A stretch of 9,091 nt of DNA from Treponema sp. (GTDB taxonomy: Bacteria; Spirochaetota; Spirochaetia; Treponematales; Breznakiellaceae). Made by a program: the position numbers and the translations under genes. Below the pieces are notes generated by a model, which did not search any database, had not been told where the DNA came from, and saw nothing but the letters and a program-made list of their open reading frames with translations. Shown in pieces: positions 1 through 6,388 of the stretch (position 1 is its first letter; each line of letters starts with the position of its first letter). The stretch is from assembly GCA_031283505.1 (NCBI GenBank), contig JAITBO010000291.1:1-9091 (forward strand), written 5' to 3'.

Positions 1-75
1 GGTGCGGGCCTCCTCATTGCCGGAAACACATATCACCCGGATGAGCGGTCCCAAACGAAGGTTCGCCGCTTCCAT
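1..75 (-). CDS. Partial unidentified protein, N-terminus only
   Basis: A minus-strand frame opens with ATG at 75-73 and stays open for 25 codons to the window edge. It reads MEAANLRLGPLIRVI followed by CVSGNEEART. I do not recognise the family, and so short a piece shows no motif. A perfect TATAAT hexamer lies eight bases before the ATG and there is no Shine-Dalgarno sequence, so if the gene is real its mRNA is probably leaderless. It would be divergent from the helicase gene. An alternative start at 141-139 in another frame closes after about 42 codons and is less convincing. An open frame this short could be chance; the promoter match is the main support. Confidence 0.4.
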   Translation of the reverse strand, partial: MEAANLRLGPLIRVICVSGNEEART

Positions 76-83
76 GTGTGCCG

Positions 84-89
84 ATTATA
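84..89 (-). promoter_or_regulatory. Candidate -10 box (TATAAT) for the leftward gene
   Basis: The minus strand carries a perfect TATAAT at 89-84, eight bases before the ATG at 75. No good -35 hexamer is seen at 16-18 bases upstream. The expected transcription start falls at or next to the ATG. Confidence 0.35.
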
Positions 90-155
90 TGTTCACAGTC
101 CTTTTCGGAAAGTAAATGCAGGGGCTCTGGGTTTCGTTCCATATAAGCGCATAAT

Positions 156-200
156 ATAGCGCCGGTTTCAAACCCCGGTTGGCTTTAAAATTGGCGCTAT
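156..200. repeat. Interrupted inverted repeat in the divergent intergenic region
   Basis: ATAGCGCC (156-163) and GGCGCTAT (193-200) form a perfect 8-bp inverted repeat with a 29-base spacer. Inside lies a second small palindrome, GGTTT-C-AAACC (164-174). It sits between the leftward gene and the helicase, so it could be an operator or a hairpin, but neither role is shown. It also covers the ATG at 199, the most upstream possible helicase start, which makes that ATG a less likely start. Confidence 0.4.
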
Positions 201-202
201 GG

Positions 203-231
203 TTAAAATCTTCCCCGCTTCATGTTATACT
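203..231 (+). promoter_or_regulatory. Candidate helicase promoter, leaderless type
   Basis: TATACT (226-231, 5 of 6 to the -10 consensus) lies 17 bases after a weak TTAAAA (203-208). It ends six bases before ATG 238. Transcription would begin at about the start codon, and there is no purine-rich ribosome binding site between the two. Confidence 0.35.
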
Positions 232-237
232 TCTTTC

Positions 238-2553
238 ATGATGCCTAACGTGATCCCCGATCCGGCCTCCGGTCTTCAAGACTTTCCCCCCTATCTTGCG
301 GCCCTCAATCCCGAACAGCGGGCGGCGGTGCTTCATACGGGACATCCCCTCCTCATCTTGGCGGGAGCCGGGTCCGGGAAAACCAGGGTTATCACCACGA
401 AAATCGCCTACCTCATCCGGGAACGGGGGGTGGATCCCCGATCCATTTTGGCGGTGACCTTTACCAACCGGGCTGCCAGGGAAATGGCTGATCGGGCGCG
501 GCTTATAGACGGAAGGGCGGGGGACGCCATGCTCAGGACCTTCCATTCCTTTGGGGCATGGTTCCTCAGGCGCAACGGTTCCCAGGGCGGCCTCGCCTCG
601 AATTTCGTGATCTATGACGATGACGATACCGTGTCCCTGTTGGCAGCGTTGATGGAGAATGCCTCCCGTCTTGAAGTAAAGCGGATCGCTCATGGTATAA
701 CTAGGGCCAAGGACTATTTTCTTACCCCGGAAGACCCGGAACTGGATCTCATAGACCACCGGAAGGAGTTCAGGGGGCTCTACGCCTTGTACGAGGAGAA
801 GCTGGCCCAAATAGGCAACGTTGACTTTGGGGACCTCATCAAGAAACCTGTGGAGATACTTCGTTCCCATCCTGAAGTGGCCCAGCGCTTTCGGGATCGT
901 TTCCGGGTCATCATGGTGGACGAGTATCAGGATTCCAACATAGCCCAGTTTGAACTTCTCAAGGAGCTCTGCGGCCCCCAGACCTACGTCTGCGTGGTGG
1001 GCGATGACGATCAGTCCATCTACCGTTTCCGGGGCGCGGAGGTCAGGAACATTCTGGAGTTTCCGGACCGTTTTCCCGGTACGGATGTCGTGCGCCTTGA
1101 ACGGAACTACCGCTCTACCGCCCCCATTCTGGCGGTGGCCTCCTCGGTAGTGGGCTGCAACCAGGGCCGTCTGGGAAAGACCCTCCGTTCCGAGCGGGGG
1201 ACCGGCAAGATCCCTACATTGGCTTTTCTCCCGGACCAGGATGCGGAAGTGTCCTTCTGCGCCGAACTCATTGCAAAATCCCCCAAGGCCGCTTATTCCG
1301 ACTGGGCCATCCTTTACCGGACCAACGCCCAATCTTTGGGTTTTGAGACGGAACTGCTCCGCCGTCACATTCCCTACCGGGTGGTGGGGTCCCTCAAGTT
1401 CTACGAGCGGGAAGAGGTAAAGGACGCCCTGGCCCTCCTCTCCTTCCTGGTGAATCCCCGGGACGAGGTGGCCTTTCGCCGGGTAGTGAACAAGCCTGCC
1501 AGAGGCGTCGGACCCGCCACGGTGGACCGCGTTGCGGAGGAAGCTTCTCAGGGTTCCCCGGCGGACGGCGATCTTGCCGCCGCTGCCCGGCGTGTTATGC
1601 CCCTTCTCTCTGCCAAAGCCCGTTCCGGGCTTGCTTCCTTCCTGTCCGCCATTGACGCCGGAGCTTCGACCCTCCTGCCGGACGCTGCGCCCTCCGCTGC
1701 GAAAGACACCGGGCCAGAAGAAAAACTCCGGGCAAAGCGGGTCCCCTCCCGTAACCGGGAAGGGCTTTCCGCCGGGGAGGGCCTTTCCGTCTGCATTGTC
1801 CGCTTGATCCATGAGGCGGGTATAGCGGAATACCATCTTTCCCACGATGAAATCGCCGGAAATCAGCGTATCGCCAACCTCCAGGAATTAGCCAACGCCG
1901 CCAGCTTGTACCCCGCTGCCCGGATTGGCCTTCTGGAATTCCTGGAACACATAGAGTTGGACCGGTCTATGGAAAACACCGTGGAAGACGGCGGTTCGGA
2001 CAACGCGGTAACCCTCATTACCCTGCACAATACCAAGGGACTGGAATTCCGGCGGGTCATCATGACCGGCGTAGAGCAGGGGGTGTTCCCACGGGAGGAT
2101 AAACAGGACGATGACCTTGAAGAGGAGCGGCGGCTTTTCTACGTAGGGGTCACCCGGGCTATGGATGAACTCTACCTTACTTCCTGCGCTGTACGCCGTA
2201 TGTTCGGACGTACCATGCCTGTTGAACCTTCTATCTTCCTCCGGGAAGCCGAAAGTTCTTCCCTGCGCGTTATCGGCGACATCCCCTATGGCTTTGCGTC
2301 TTCAGGCAGGGCCTTGCCTCCGGGGGCCGCCCGGCAGGAGACCGCCTCCGATAAGAAGGGCGCCGCTTCCTCCGACGGCCGCTGGAGGGTAGGAGAGCGG
2401 GTCTTCCATGACGAACATGGTTACGGCGGGGTGACGGAGATTCGGGAAAGTGAGGACGGCCCGGTCATCCGGGTCCGTTTCGAGACCGGTCACGAAACCC
2501 GGTTTCTGAGCAGCCATCAAAGTTCGCGGTTCATCAAAATCGGAGATGACTAA
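238..2553 (+). CDS. uvrD: UvrD/PcrA-type superfamily 1A DNA helicase
   Basis: ATP-dependent 3'-5' helicase of the UvrD/PcrA/Rep family, which unwinds DNA in repair and removes recombinase from stalled forks in the cytoplasm. Numbered from the upstream ATG at 199 (784 aa), the SF1 motifs are all present: Q motif LNPEQRAAV (36-44), Walker A AGAGSGKT (55-62), Ia TFTNRAA (88-94), II VDEYQDSN (240-247), III VGDDDQSIYRFRGA (267-280), IV LERNYRS (300-306), V TLHNTKGLEF (608-617) and VI RRLFYVGVTRAMDEL (644-658). Residues about 728-772 resemble the C-terminal Tudor-like domain of UvrD/PcrA, which favours these over Rep; the exact paralogue is uncertain. I prefer ATG 238 (771 aa) or the adjacent 241, because a -10 box just precedes them and family members start shortly before the Q motif. 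Odd feature: about 35 extra residues (about 487-530) in subdomain 2B. It is probably co-transcribed with the next gene. Confidence 0.95.
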   Translation: MMPNVIPDPASGLQDFPPYLAALNPEQRAAVLHTGHPLLILAGAGSGKTRVITTKIAYLIRERGVDPRSILAVTFTNRAAREMADRARLIDGRAGDAMLRTFHSFGAWFLRRNGSQGGLASNFVIYDDDDTVSLLAALMENASRLEVKRIAHGITRAKDYFLTPEDPELDLIDHRKEFRGLYALYEEKLAQIGNVDFGDLIKKPVEILRSHPEVAQRFRDRFRVIMVDEYQDSNIAQFELLKELCGPQTYVCVVGDDDQSIYRFRGAEVRNILEFPDRFPGTDVVRLERNYRSTAPILAVASSVVGCNQGRLGKTLRSERGTGKIPTLAFLPDQDAEVSFCAELIAKSPKAAYSDWAILYRTNAQSLGFETELLRRHIPYRVVGSLKFYEREEVKDALALLSFLVNPRDEVAFRRVVNKPARGVGPATVDRVAEEASQGSPADGDLAAAARRVMPLLSAKARSGLASFLSAIDAGASTLLPDAAPSAAKDTGPEEKLRAKRVPSRNREGLSAGEGLSVCIVRLIHEAGIAEYHLSHDEIAGNQRIANLQELANAASLYPAARIGLLEFLEHIELDRSMENTVEDGGSDNAVTLITLHNTKGLEFRRVIMTGVEQGVFPREDKQDDDLEEERRLFYVGVTRAMDELYLTSCAVRRMFGRTMPVEPSIFLREAESSSLRVIGDIPYGFASSGRALPPGAARQETASDKKGAASSDGRWRVGERVFHDEHGYGGVTEIRESEDGPVIRVRFETGHETRFLSSHQSSRFIKIGDD
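1743..1789 (+). repeat. Palindromic and direct-repeat patch inside the helicase gene
   Basis: TCCCG (1747-1751) pairs with CGGGA (1756-1760) across a 4-base loop, and the stem continues with three more pairs after one mismatch. Just downstream, GGGAAGGGCTTTCCG (1757-1771) is imperfectly repeated as GGGGAGGGCCTTTCCG (1774-1789), giving a repeated EGLS in the protein. The patch lies exactly in the extra segment of subdomain 2B. Confidence 0.5.
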
Positions 2554-2559
2554 AGATCC

Positions 2560-3540
2560 ATGACCTACGAAGAAAATAGAAATGACGGCGCTCTTTTCCG
2601 CAGCGGAGAGGAGCCTTCTTCCGGCGCGGATCTTCTCCGTTCCCTGCCGCGTATCCGGCGGGCCAGGGGGTTCCGGCTCTACACCGAAGATGGCCGGCGG
2701 CTGACGGACCTCTGGCAGTACGGCGGCCAGGCCGTTCTGGGCCATACCCCCTCCCGCATCCTGGTAGAACTGAAAAACGCCGCTTCCCGGGGCCTCTTTG
2801 CCCCCTTTCCCGGCTGTTACGAAGGCCGGCTTGTCAAGGCGCTGTCCCGTCTCTTCCCCGGACGGGTCGTCCGTCTCTATGCCGGGGACTCATCCCTCCG
2901 CCGGGCTCTGGCTCAGGCCGGATATGACGGGGCCGCCCCTTTTTCCGATCCGGCCTTCCCGCCGTCCATGTCCGTTTCCGTCCCACCCCTTTCGGAAAAG
3001 CCCTCTCCCCTCCTGTGGCGGCCTTTTCTGGAAGCCGGTCCGGGCAGCGATTCCGGGCCTGACGCGGCGGCTCAAATTCTAGTTCCGGTATTGCCCCTGC
3101 CCTGGACCTGCGCTCCCCGAATTCTGGTTTTGGACAAGACCCTGGAGGCCGCATTTCCCGCTTCGGGGCAGGACCTCCTCTCCCCGGTAGTCCTGGCCGC
3201 CGCCGCCCGGAGCGTGTGGGACCTCATCGCCGCTCTCCCCGAAGGAGCCGGACGGAAGTTCCCGCGCATACGGAAGGCCCTGTCCAAAAGCCCCTGGCGG
3301 CGGCGCGGCATTTACCTTACCCTCGGACATCAGCCCGCCGGACTGATGTCCGAAGCCGCCGGTTCCGCAGACTACGCCTACGCCTCCCTTTTCAGCCGTT
3401 TTCTGGAAACGGGCTTTCTTCTTCCGCCGTCACCCCGCAGCCCCCTGATCCTTCCGGGAGAGATGTCCCCCGGAGAGGAAGCGGCTTTGGCGGCGTGTCT
3501 GCAATTCGATCTTCAATCCGATCTTCAATCCCCGGCCTGA
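2560..3540 (+). CDS. Degenerate class-III aminotransferase-like protein (GSA aminomutase fold), probably non-catalytic
   Basis: A 326-residue protein of no certain function. Its ends resemble class-III PLP aminotransferases of the glutamate-1-semialdehyde aminomutase type: residues 38-62 (GFRLYTEDGRRLTDLWQYGG, then QAVLGH) match the usual start of the fold. ILVLDKTLEAAFP (188-200) sits where the cofactor-binding ..FDEVMTGF.. strand would be. LLSPVVLAAAARSVWDLI (206-223) resembles the LSGNPLAMAA helix, and YASLFSRFLETGFLLPPSP (274-292) the C-terminal small domain. The segment between strand and helix that normally carries the PLP lysine (TTLGK) is missing, and the length is about 100 residues below the usual 430. 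The middle (125-185) is Pro/Ser-rich and unlike the family. It starts six bases after the helicase stop; GGAG at 2542-2545 is too far for a good ribosome binding site, so translation is probably coupled. This is a remote comparison by eye. Confidence 0.85.
   Translation: MTYEENRNDGALFRSGEEPSSGADLLRSLPRIRRARGFRLYTEDGRRLTDLWQYGGQAVLGHTPSRILVELKNAASRGLFAPFPGCYEGRLVKALSRLFPGRVVRLYAGDSSLRRALAQAGYDGAAPFSDPAFPPSMSVSVPPLSEKPSPLLWRPFLEAGPGSDSGPDAAAQILVPVLPLPWTCAPRILVLDKTLEAAFPASGQDLLSPVVLAAAARSVWDLIAALPEGAGRKFPRIRKALSKSPWRRRGIYLTLGHQPAGLMSEAAGSADYAYASLFSRFLETGFLLPPSPRSPLILPGEMSPGEEAALAACLQFDLQSDLQSPA
3323..3353. repeat. Perfect 11-bp inverted repeat within a gene
   Basis: TCGGACATCAG (3323-3333) and CTGATGTCCGA (3343-3353) are perfect reverse complements around the 9-base loop CCCGCCGGA. 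The element lies in frame in the aminotransferase-like gene (about residues 255-265). There is no T-run after it, so it is not a standard terminator. Confidence 0.7.
3508..3531 (+). repeat. Tandem duplication of a 12-bp unit at the gene end
   Basis: GATCTTCAATCC occurs twice in direct succession (3508-3519 and 3520-3531), just before the stop of the aminotransferase-like gene. The unit is a multiple of three, so it only adds four residues (the DLQS repeat) to the C-terminus and does not shift the frame. Confidence 0.9.
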
Positions 3541-3541
3541 A

Positions 3542-3552
3542 TATACTATAGT
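3542..3552 (+). promoter_or_regulatory. Candidate -10 boxes for manC
   Basis: Overlapping hexamers TATACT (3542-3547) and TATAGT (3547-3552) lie between the upstream stop and ATG 3559. TATAGT ends six bases before the ATG. No Shine-Dalgarno sequence and only a poor -35 (TTCAAT, 3524-3529) are visible, so a leaderless mRNA is possible. Confidence 0.4.
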
Positions 3553-3558
3553 TAATTT

Positions 3559-4716
3559 ATGTTTGACGATTGTCTTATCATGGCCGGTGGTTCGGGAACC
3601 CGCCTGTGGCCGGCCAGCAATTCCGGAAAACCCAAGCAGTTTCTGTCTATCCCCGGAGGGAGCAGCTTCTTTGTCTCCGCGGTGGAACGGGCCCTGGCCG
3701 TCATAGACCGGAAGGGGGATGGCCGGGTGATCATCATCGCCGGGCAGGGCCATGTCCCCCGGATCGTCGAAGCCTGCGCCGCCTTTAGCCCCGCAGACCT
3801 CTCCCGCCTGGCGCTGATCCCCGAACCGGCGGCCCGGAACACCGCTCCGGCCATTGCCTGCGGTATCGCGTATTCCGGATTGGCCCTGGGGCCGGACAGG
3901 ACCATGCTGGTCCTTACCAGCGACCATATCATACAGCCTCTGGAAGTCTTTGTCGAAGATGCCGCCCGCGCCGCCGCCTTTGCCCGGCAGGGTAAGCTCG
4001 TGGTTTTCGGGATACCCCCCAGGGCCCCGGAAACGGGTTACGGTTACATCGAGGCGGCGGAAGCCCTTCCGCTTCCCGGCCCGGCGGCTGTTTCTTCGGG
4101 GGCAGCTGTGTTCAGGGCCGCCTCTTTCCGGGAAAAACCTGATCGAGCCGTTGCCGAAACCTTCCTTGCCGCAGGCCGCTTCTACTGGAATTCGGGGATG
4201 TTCGCCTTTTCCACCGGTTTTTTATCGGAGGAATTCCGCCGCAGCGCCCCGGAATGCTTTTGCCCTTTTGAGGCCCTCAAAGCCCCGGAAGAAGCGGCAT
4301 ACACGGTCCGCCGGGGGCTCAAAATACTGGAAAAGTGGCCCGGCCTGGACGGGGCCTACAACGCGGTCAAAGGCATCTCCTTCGATTATGCCATAGCCGA
4401 AAAATGCGGGCAAACCGCGATGGCCGCCGTCCGTTTCGACTGGTTTGATGTGGGGAGCTGGGACGAATACGCCAAACTCCTGGGCGCGTCCAGGGGCGAG
4501 GTGTACGCCGTCCGCGTCCCCTCAGGCGGGGACTCCTGTTTTGTGGACGCGGACATCCCTGTGGCCCTCTGCGGCGTAGAGAACCTTGTCGTGGTGGTCC
4601 GCTCCGGCAAGGACGGCGGCGCTCCGGCTGTGCTTATCGCCAAAAAAGGCGAAACCCAGGGCGTCCGGGACATCGTGGAGCAGATCAAGTCTGCGGGAAG
4701 GACGGAACTTCTCTGA
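3559..4716 (+). CDS. manC: Mannose-1-phosphate guanylyltransferase (GDP-mannose pyrophosphorylase)
   Basis: Makes GDP-mannose from mannose-1-phosphate and GTP in the cytoplasm, the sugar donor for mannose-, fucose- or rhamnose-containing surface polysaccharides and glycans. The 385-residue protein has the family motifs in order: nucleotide-binding AGGSGTRLWPAS (9-20) with PKQFL (25-29), EPAARNTAPAIA (89-100), SDHII (121-125, with the metal-binding Asp), ETGYGYIE (158-165), FREKPD (190-195), WNSGMF (210-215), SFDYAIAEK (274-282) and FDWFDVGSWDEY (293-304). It is the short form: it ends soon after the nucleotidyltransferase region and has no phosphomannose isomerase (cupin) domain. The ATG at 3559 is the only sensible start, since the signature begins at once. 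It lies 18 bases after the upstream gene and has its own -10-like box, so it may be transcribed separately. No glycan-synthesis genes adjoin it here. Confidence 0.96.
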   Translation: MFDDCLIMAGGSGTRLWPASNSGKPKQFLSIPGGSSFFVSAVERALAVIDRKGDGRVIIIAGQGHVPRIVEACAAFSPADLSRLALIPEPAARNTAPAIACGIAYSGLALGPDRTMLVLTSDHIIQPLEVFVEDAARAAAFARQGKLVVFGIPPRAPETGYGYIEAAEALPLPGPAAVSSGAAVFRAASFREKPDRAVAETFLAAGRFYWNSGMFAFSTGFLSEEFRRSAPECFCPFEALKAPEEAAYTVRRGLKILEKWPGLDGAYNAVKGISFDYAIAEKCGQTAMAAVRFDWFDVGSWDEYAKLLGASRGEVYAVRVPSGGDSCFVDADIPVALCGVENLVVVVRSGKDGGAPAVLIAKKGETQGVRDIVEQIKSAGRTELL

Positions 4717-4754
4717 GCGGTGACCGGGTCCCGGAATCTTGTAAGGACTAAAAA

Positions 4755-4789
4755 AGGCTTTCCCCAAAACTTTATTTTTGGGAAAGCCT
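4755..4789. terminator. Strong hairpin between manC and ackA, terminator-like
   Basis: AGGCTTTCCCCAAAA (4755-4769) pairs with TTTTGGGAAAGCCT (4776-4789), 14 pairs with one bulged C and a 6-base loop. It starts 38 bases after the manC stop. On the plus strand it is followed by CTATCG rather than a T-run; the run of six bases that would give a U-tract lies on the other side (A4750-A4755), suited to leftward transcription. It probably still ends or stabilises the manC mRNA. Confidence 0.6.
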
Positions 4790-4854
4790 CTATCGCCATA
4801 AAAATTCCCGTGGTTCGTTTGGTTCGTGCTTTTTTTCTTCAAAAAGAAGCGGCT

Positions 4855-4882
4855 TTGCAAAATCCCAAAGCCCGGTTATACT
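4855..4882 (+). promoter_or_regulatory. Candidate sigma-70-type promoter for ackA
   Basis: TTGCAA (4855-4860, 4 of 6) and TATACT (4877-4882, 5 of 6) are separated by 16 bases. Transcription would start near 4889, leaving a leader of about 60 bases before the ackA start, with a clear GGAGG ribosome binding site at 4939-4943. Confidence 0.55.
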
Positions 4883-4949
4883 GAATGTCTCCTCTGCAAG
4901 CAGTGGAACCAATAATCAGAGTAAACGAAGTACTATCTGGAGGATATTC

Positions 4950-6287
4950 ATGGTAATTTTGACATTGAACTGCGGCTCGTCGTCCGCCAAGTATCAGGTG
5001 TATGACTGGGACGCCAAAGACATCCTGGCTGTGGGCATAGTGGAACGGGTCACCCTGGGGGGGTCCTTCATCAGCCACAAGGCCAAAGGCAGGGAAGAGT
5101 ACACGGTGGAACACGACTGCCCCACCCATACCGATGCGGTGGACTTCATCATCAAGACCTTGACCGATCCTGTTCACGGGGTCATCACGGATATGAAGGT
5201 AATCAAAGCCGTAGGCCACCGGGTACTCCATGGGGGGGACAAGTTCACCAAGTCGGTGATCGTGGACGATGCGGCCATGGCGGCTTTCAACGAGGTAAAG
5301 GACCTGGGGCCCCTGCACAACCCCGCCAACATCATGGGCATAGAGGCCGCCAAGAAGGTGCTGCCCGGGGTGCCCCACTGTGCCATCATGGACACCGCCT
5401 GGCATCAGACCATGCCCCCGGAATCCTACCTCTACGCCGTCCCCTACGAATGGTACGAAAAGTATTCCGTCAGGCGGTACGGCTTCCACGGCACTTCCTT
5501 CCTGTATACCGCCAAACGCGCCGCCGTCCTCCTGGGCAAGGACCCCTTCAAGACCAACCTTATTATCGCCCACCTGGGGAACGGCTCCTCCATCAACGCG
5601 GTAAAGGATGGCCGTTCCTTCGACACCTCCATGGGCATAACCCCCCTGGAAGGTCTCGTCATGGGTACCCGGTCCGGCGATGCCGACATGGCCATGCCCT
5701 TCTACGTGATGCGGAAAACCGGCATGACCGCTGCCGAAATGGAAAACGCCCTGAACAAGAAGTCCGGCCTTCTGGGGATCACCGGTAAATACGCCGACCG
5801 CCGGGACATACAGAAAGCCAAACTCGAAGGCGACAGCCGGGCGCTTCTGGCCCAAGACATGGAAGCCCGCCGGGTCAAGAAGTACATAGGCGCGTATCAG
5901 GCCGTCCTGGGCCGGGTGGATGCCCTGGTCTTTACCGCCGGGGTAGGGGAGTTCGCTGCCTTTATGCGGGAAAAAATCCTCGACGGTCTTGAGGGCCTGG
6001 GCATAGTCTTCGACCCCGCCAAAAACCAGATGTCCCACACCCGGAACGCGGAAACCATCATCTCCAGGCCGGAATCCCGCATCCCCGTCTACATCATCCC
6101 CACGGACGAAGAACTGGTCATGACCGAGGACGCCTATGCGCTCATGGCGGGGACCTACGACATACACACCAGGTTCACCTATTCTTTCCAGAGCAGGGAT
6201 TACGTGAACAAGGGCCGTGCCGAGGGCCTCAAGAACGAGCTGGCCAGGAACCCGGAACTGGCCTCGATCATCACCAAGCCCCTGTAA
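4950..6287 (+). CDS. ackA: Acetate kinase
   Basis: Transfers phosphate between acetyl phosphate/ADP and acetate/ATP in the cytoplasm, the ATP-yielding last step of fermentation to acetate. The 445 residues line up without gaps with the Methanosarcina enzyme numbering up to about 240: Asn7 (LNCGSSS), Arg91 (GHRVLHGG), His123, Asp148 ([10 protein letters not shown]), His180 (RRYGFHGTS), His208/Asn211 (AHLGNGSSI) and Arg241 (MGTRSGD). The ADP-site motif VFTAGVGE (327-334) and the catalytic Glu region TDEELV (385-390) follow. Position 184, His in GFHGTSH of most members, is Phe here. Family members are about 400 residues; residues after about 405 are an extra tail. ATG 4950 is fixed by GGAGG six bases upstream. 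No phosphotransacetylase gene is adjacent. The gene appears to be transcribed alone. Confidence 0.98.
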   Translation: MVILTLNCGSSSAKYQVYDWDAKDILAVGIVERVTLGGSFISHKAKGREEYTVEHDCPTHTDAVDFIIKTLTDPVHGVITDMKVIKAVGHRVLHGGDKFTKSVIVDDAAMAAFNEVKDLGPLHNPANIMGIEAAKKVLPGVPHCAIMDTAWHQTMPPESYLYAVPYEWYEKYSVRRYGFHGTSFLYTAKRAAVLLGKDPFKTNLIIAHLGNGSSINAVKDGRSFDTSMGITPLEGLVMGTRSGDADMAMPFYVMRKTGMTAAEMENALNKKSGLLGITGKYADRRDIQKAKLEGDSRALLAQDMEARRVKKYIGAYQAVLGRVDALVFTAGVGEFAAFMREKILDGLEGLGIVFDPAKNQMSHTRNAETIISRPESRIPVYIIPTDEELVMTEDAYALMAGTYDIHTRFTYSFQSRDYVNKGRAEGLKNELARNPELASIITKPL

Positions 6288-6310
6288 AACGGTTGGAGCC
6301 GATAGCCCGG

Positions 6311-6328
6311 TCCGGCGTGTACGCCGGA
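6311..6328. terminator. GC-rich hairpin after ackA
   Basis: TCCGGCG (6311-6317) and CGCCGGA (6322-6328) form a perfect 7-bp stem with loop TGTA, 24 bases after the ackA stop. No T-run follows, so it would be a weak or factor-dependent terminator, or an mRNA 3'-end stabiliser. Confidence 0.4.
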
Positions 6329-6368
6329 TGCGCCCAAATTCAAATGCTGCTATGCGTGGATGGCATTA

Positions 6369-6374
6369 TATAAT
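6369..6374 (+). promoter_or_regulatory. TATAAT, possible -10 box before the oxidoreductase gene
   Basis: A perfect TATAAT occurs 14 bases before ATG 6389. No -35 hexamer is visible at the right distance. If it were used, the transcript would begin at about 6381 and lose most of the ribosome binding site, so it may be chance or serve another start. Confidence 0.3.
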
Positions 6375-6375
6375 C

Positions 6376-6382
6376 AGGGAGG
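6376..6382 (+). promoter_or_regulatory. Ribosome binding site AGGGAGG that fixes the oxidoreductase start
   Basis: AGGGAGG (6376-6382) lies six bases before ATG 6389. The frame could also open at TTG 6383, but this abuts the ribosome binding site and is therefore too close. Confidence 0.85.
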
Positions 6383-6388
6383 TTGATC

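Noticed and set aside
199..201. ATG 199 as the helicase start
   Set aside because: No ribosome binding site, it overlaps an inverted repeat, and a -10 box lies downstream of it just before ATG 238/241. It cannot be fully excluded.
220..1845. 541-codon open frame on the minus strand opposite the helicase
   Set aside because: It is antisense to a helicase with all SF1 motifs; its product is a low-complexity Gly/Pro/Arg mix with no motif. A high-GC third position on the plus strand produces such mirror frames.
4839..6167. 442-codon open frame on the minus strand opposite ackA
   Set aside because: Mirror frame of a fully conserved acetate kinase; rich in Gly, Val, His and Pro with no recognisable domain and no ribosome binding site.
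6383..6388. TTG 6383 as the oxidoreductase start
   Set aside because: It directly abuts the AGGGAGG ribosome binding site, while ATG 6389 has the normal six-base spacing.
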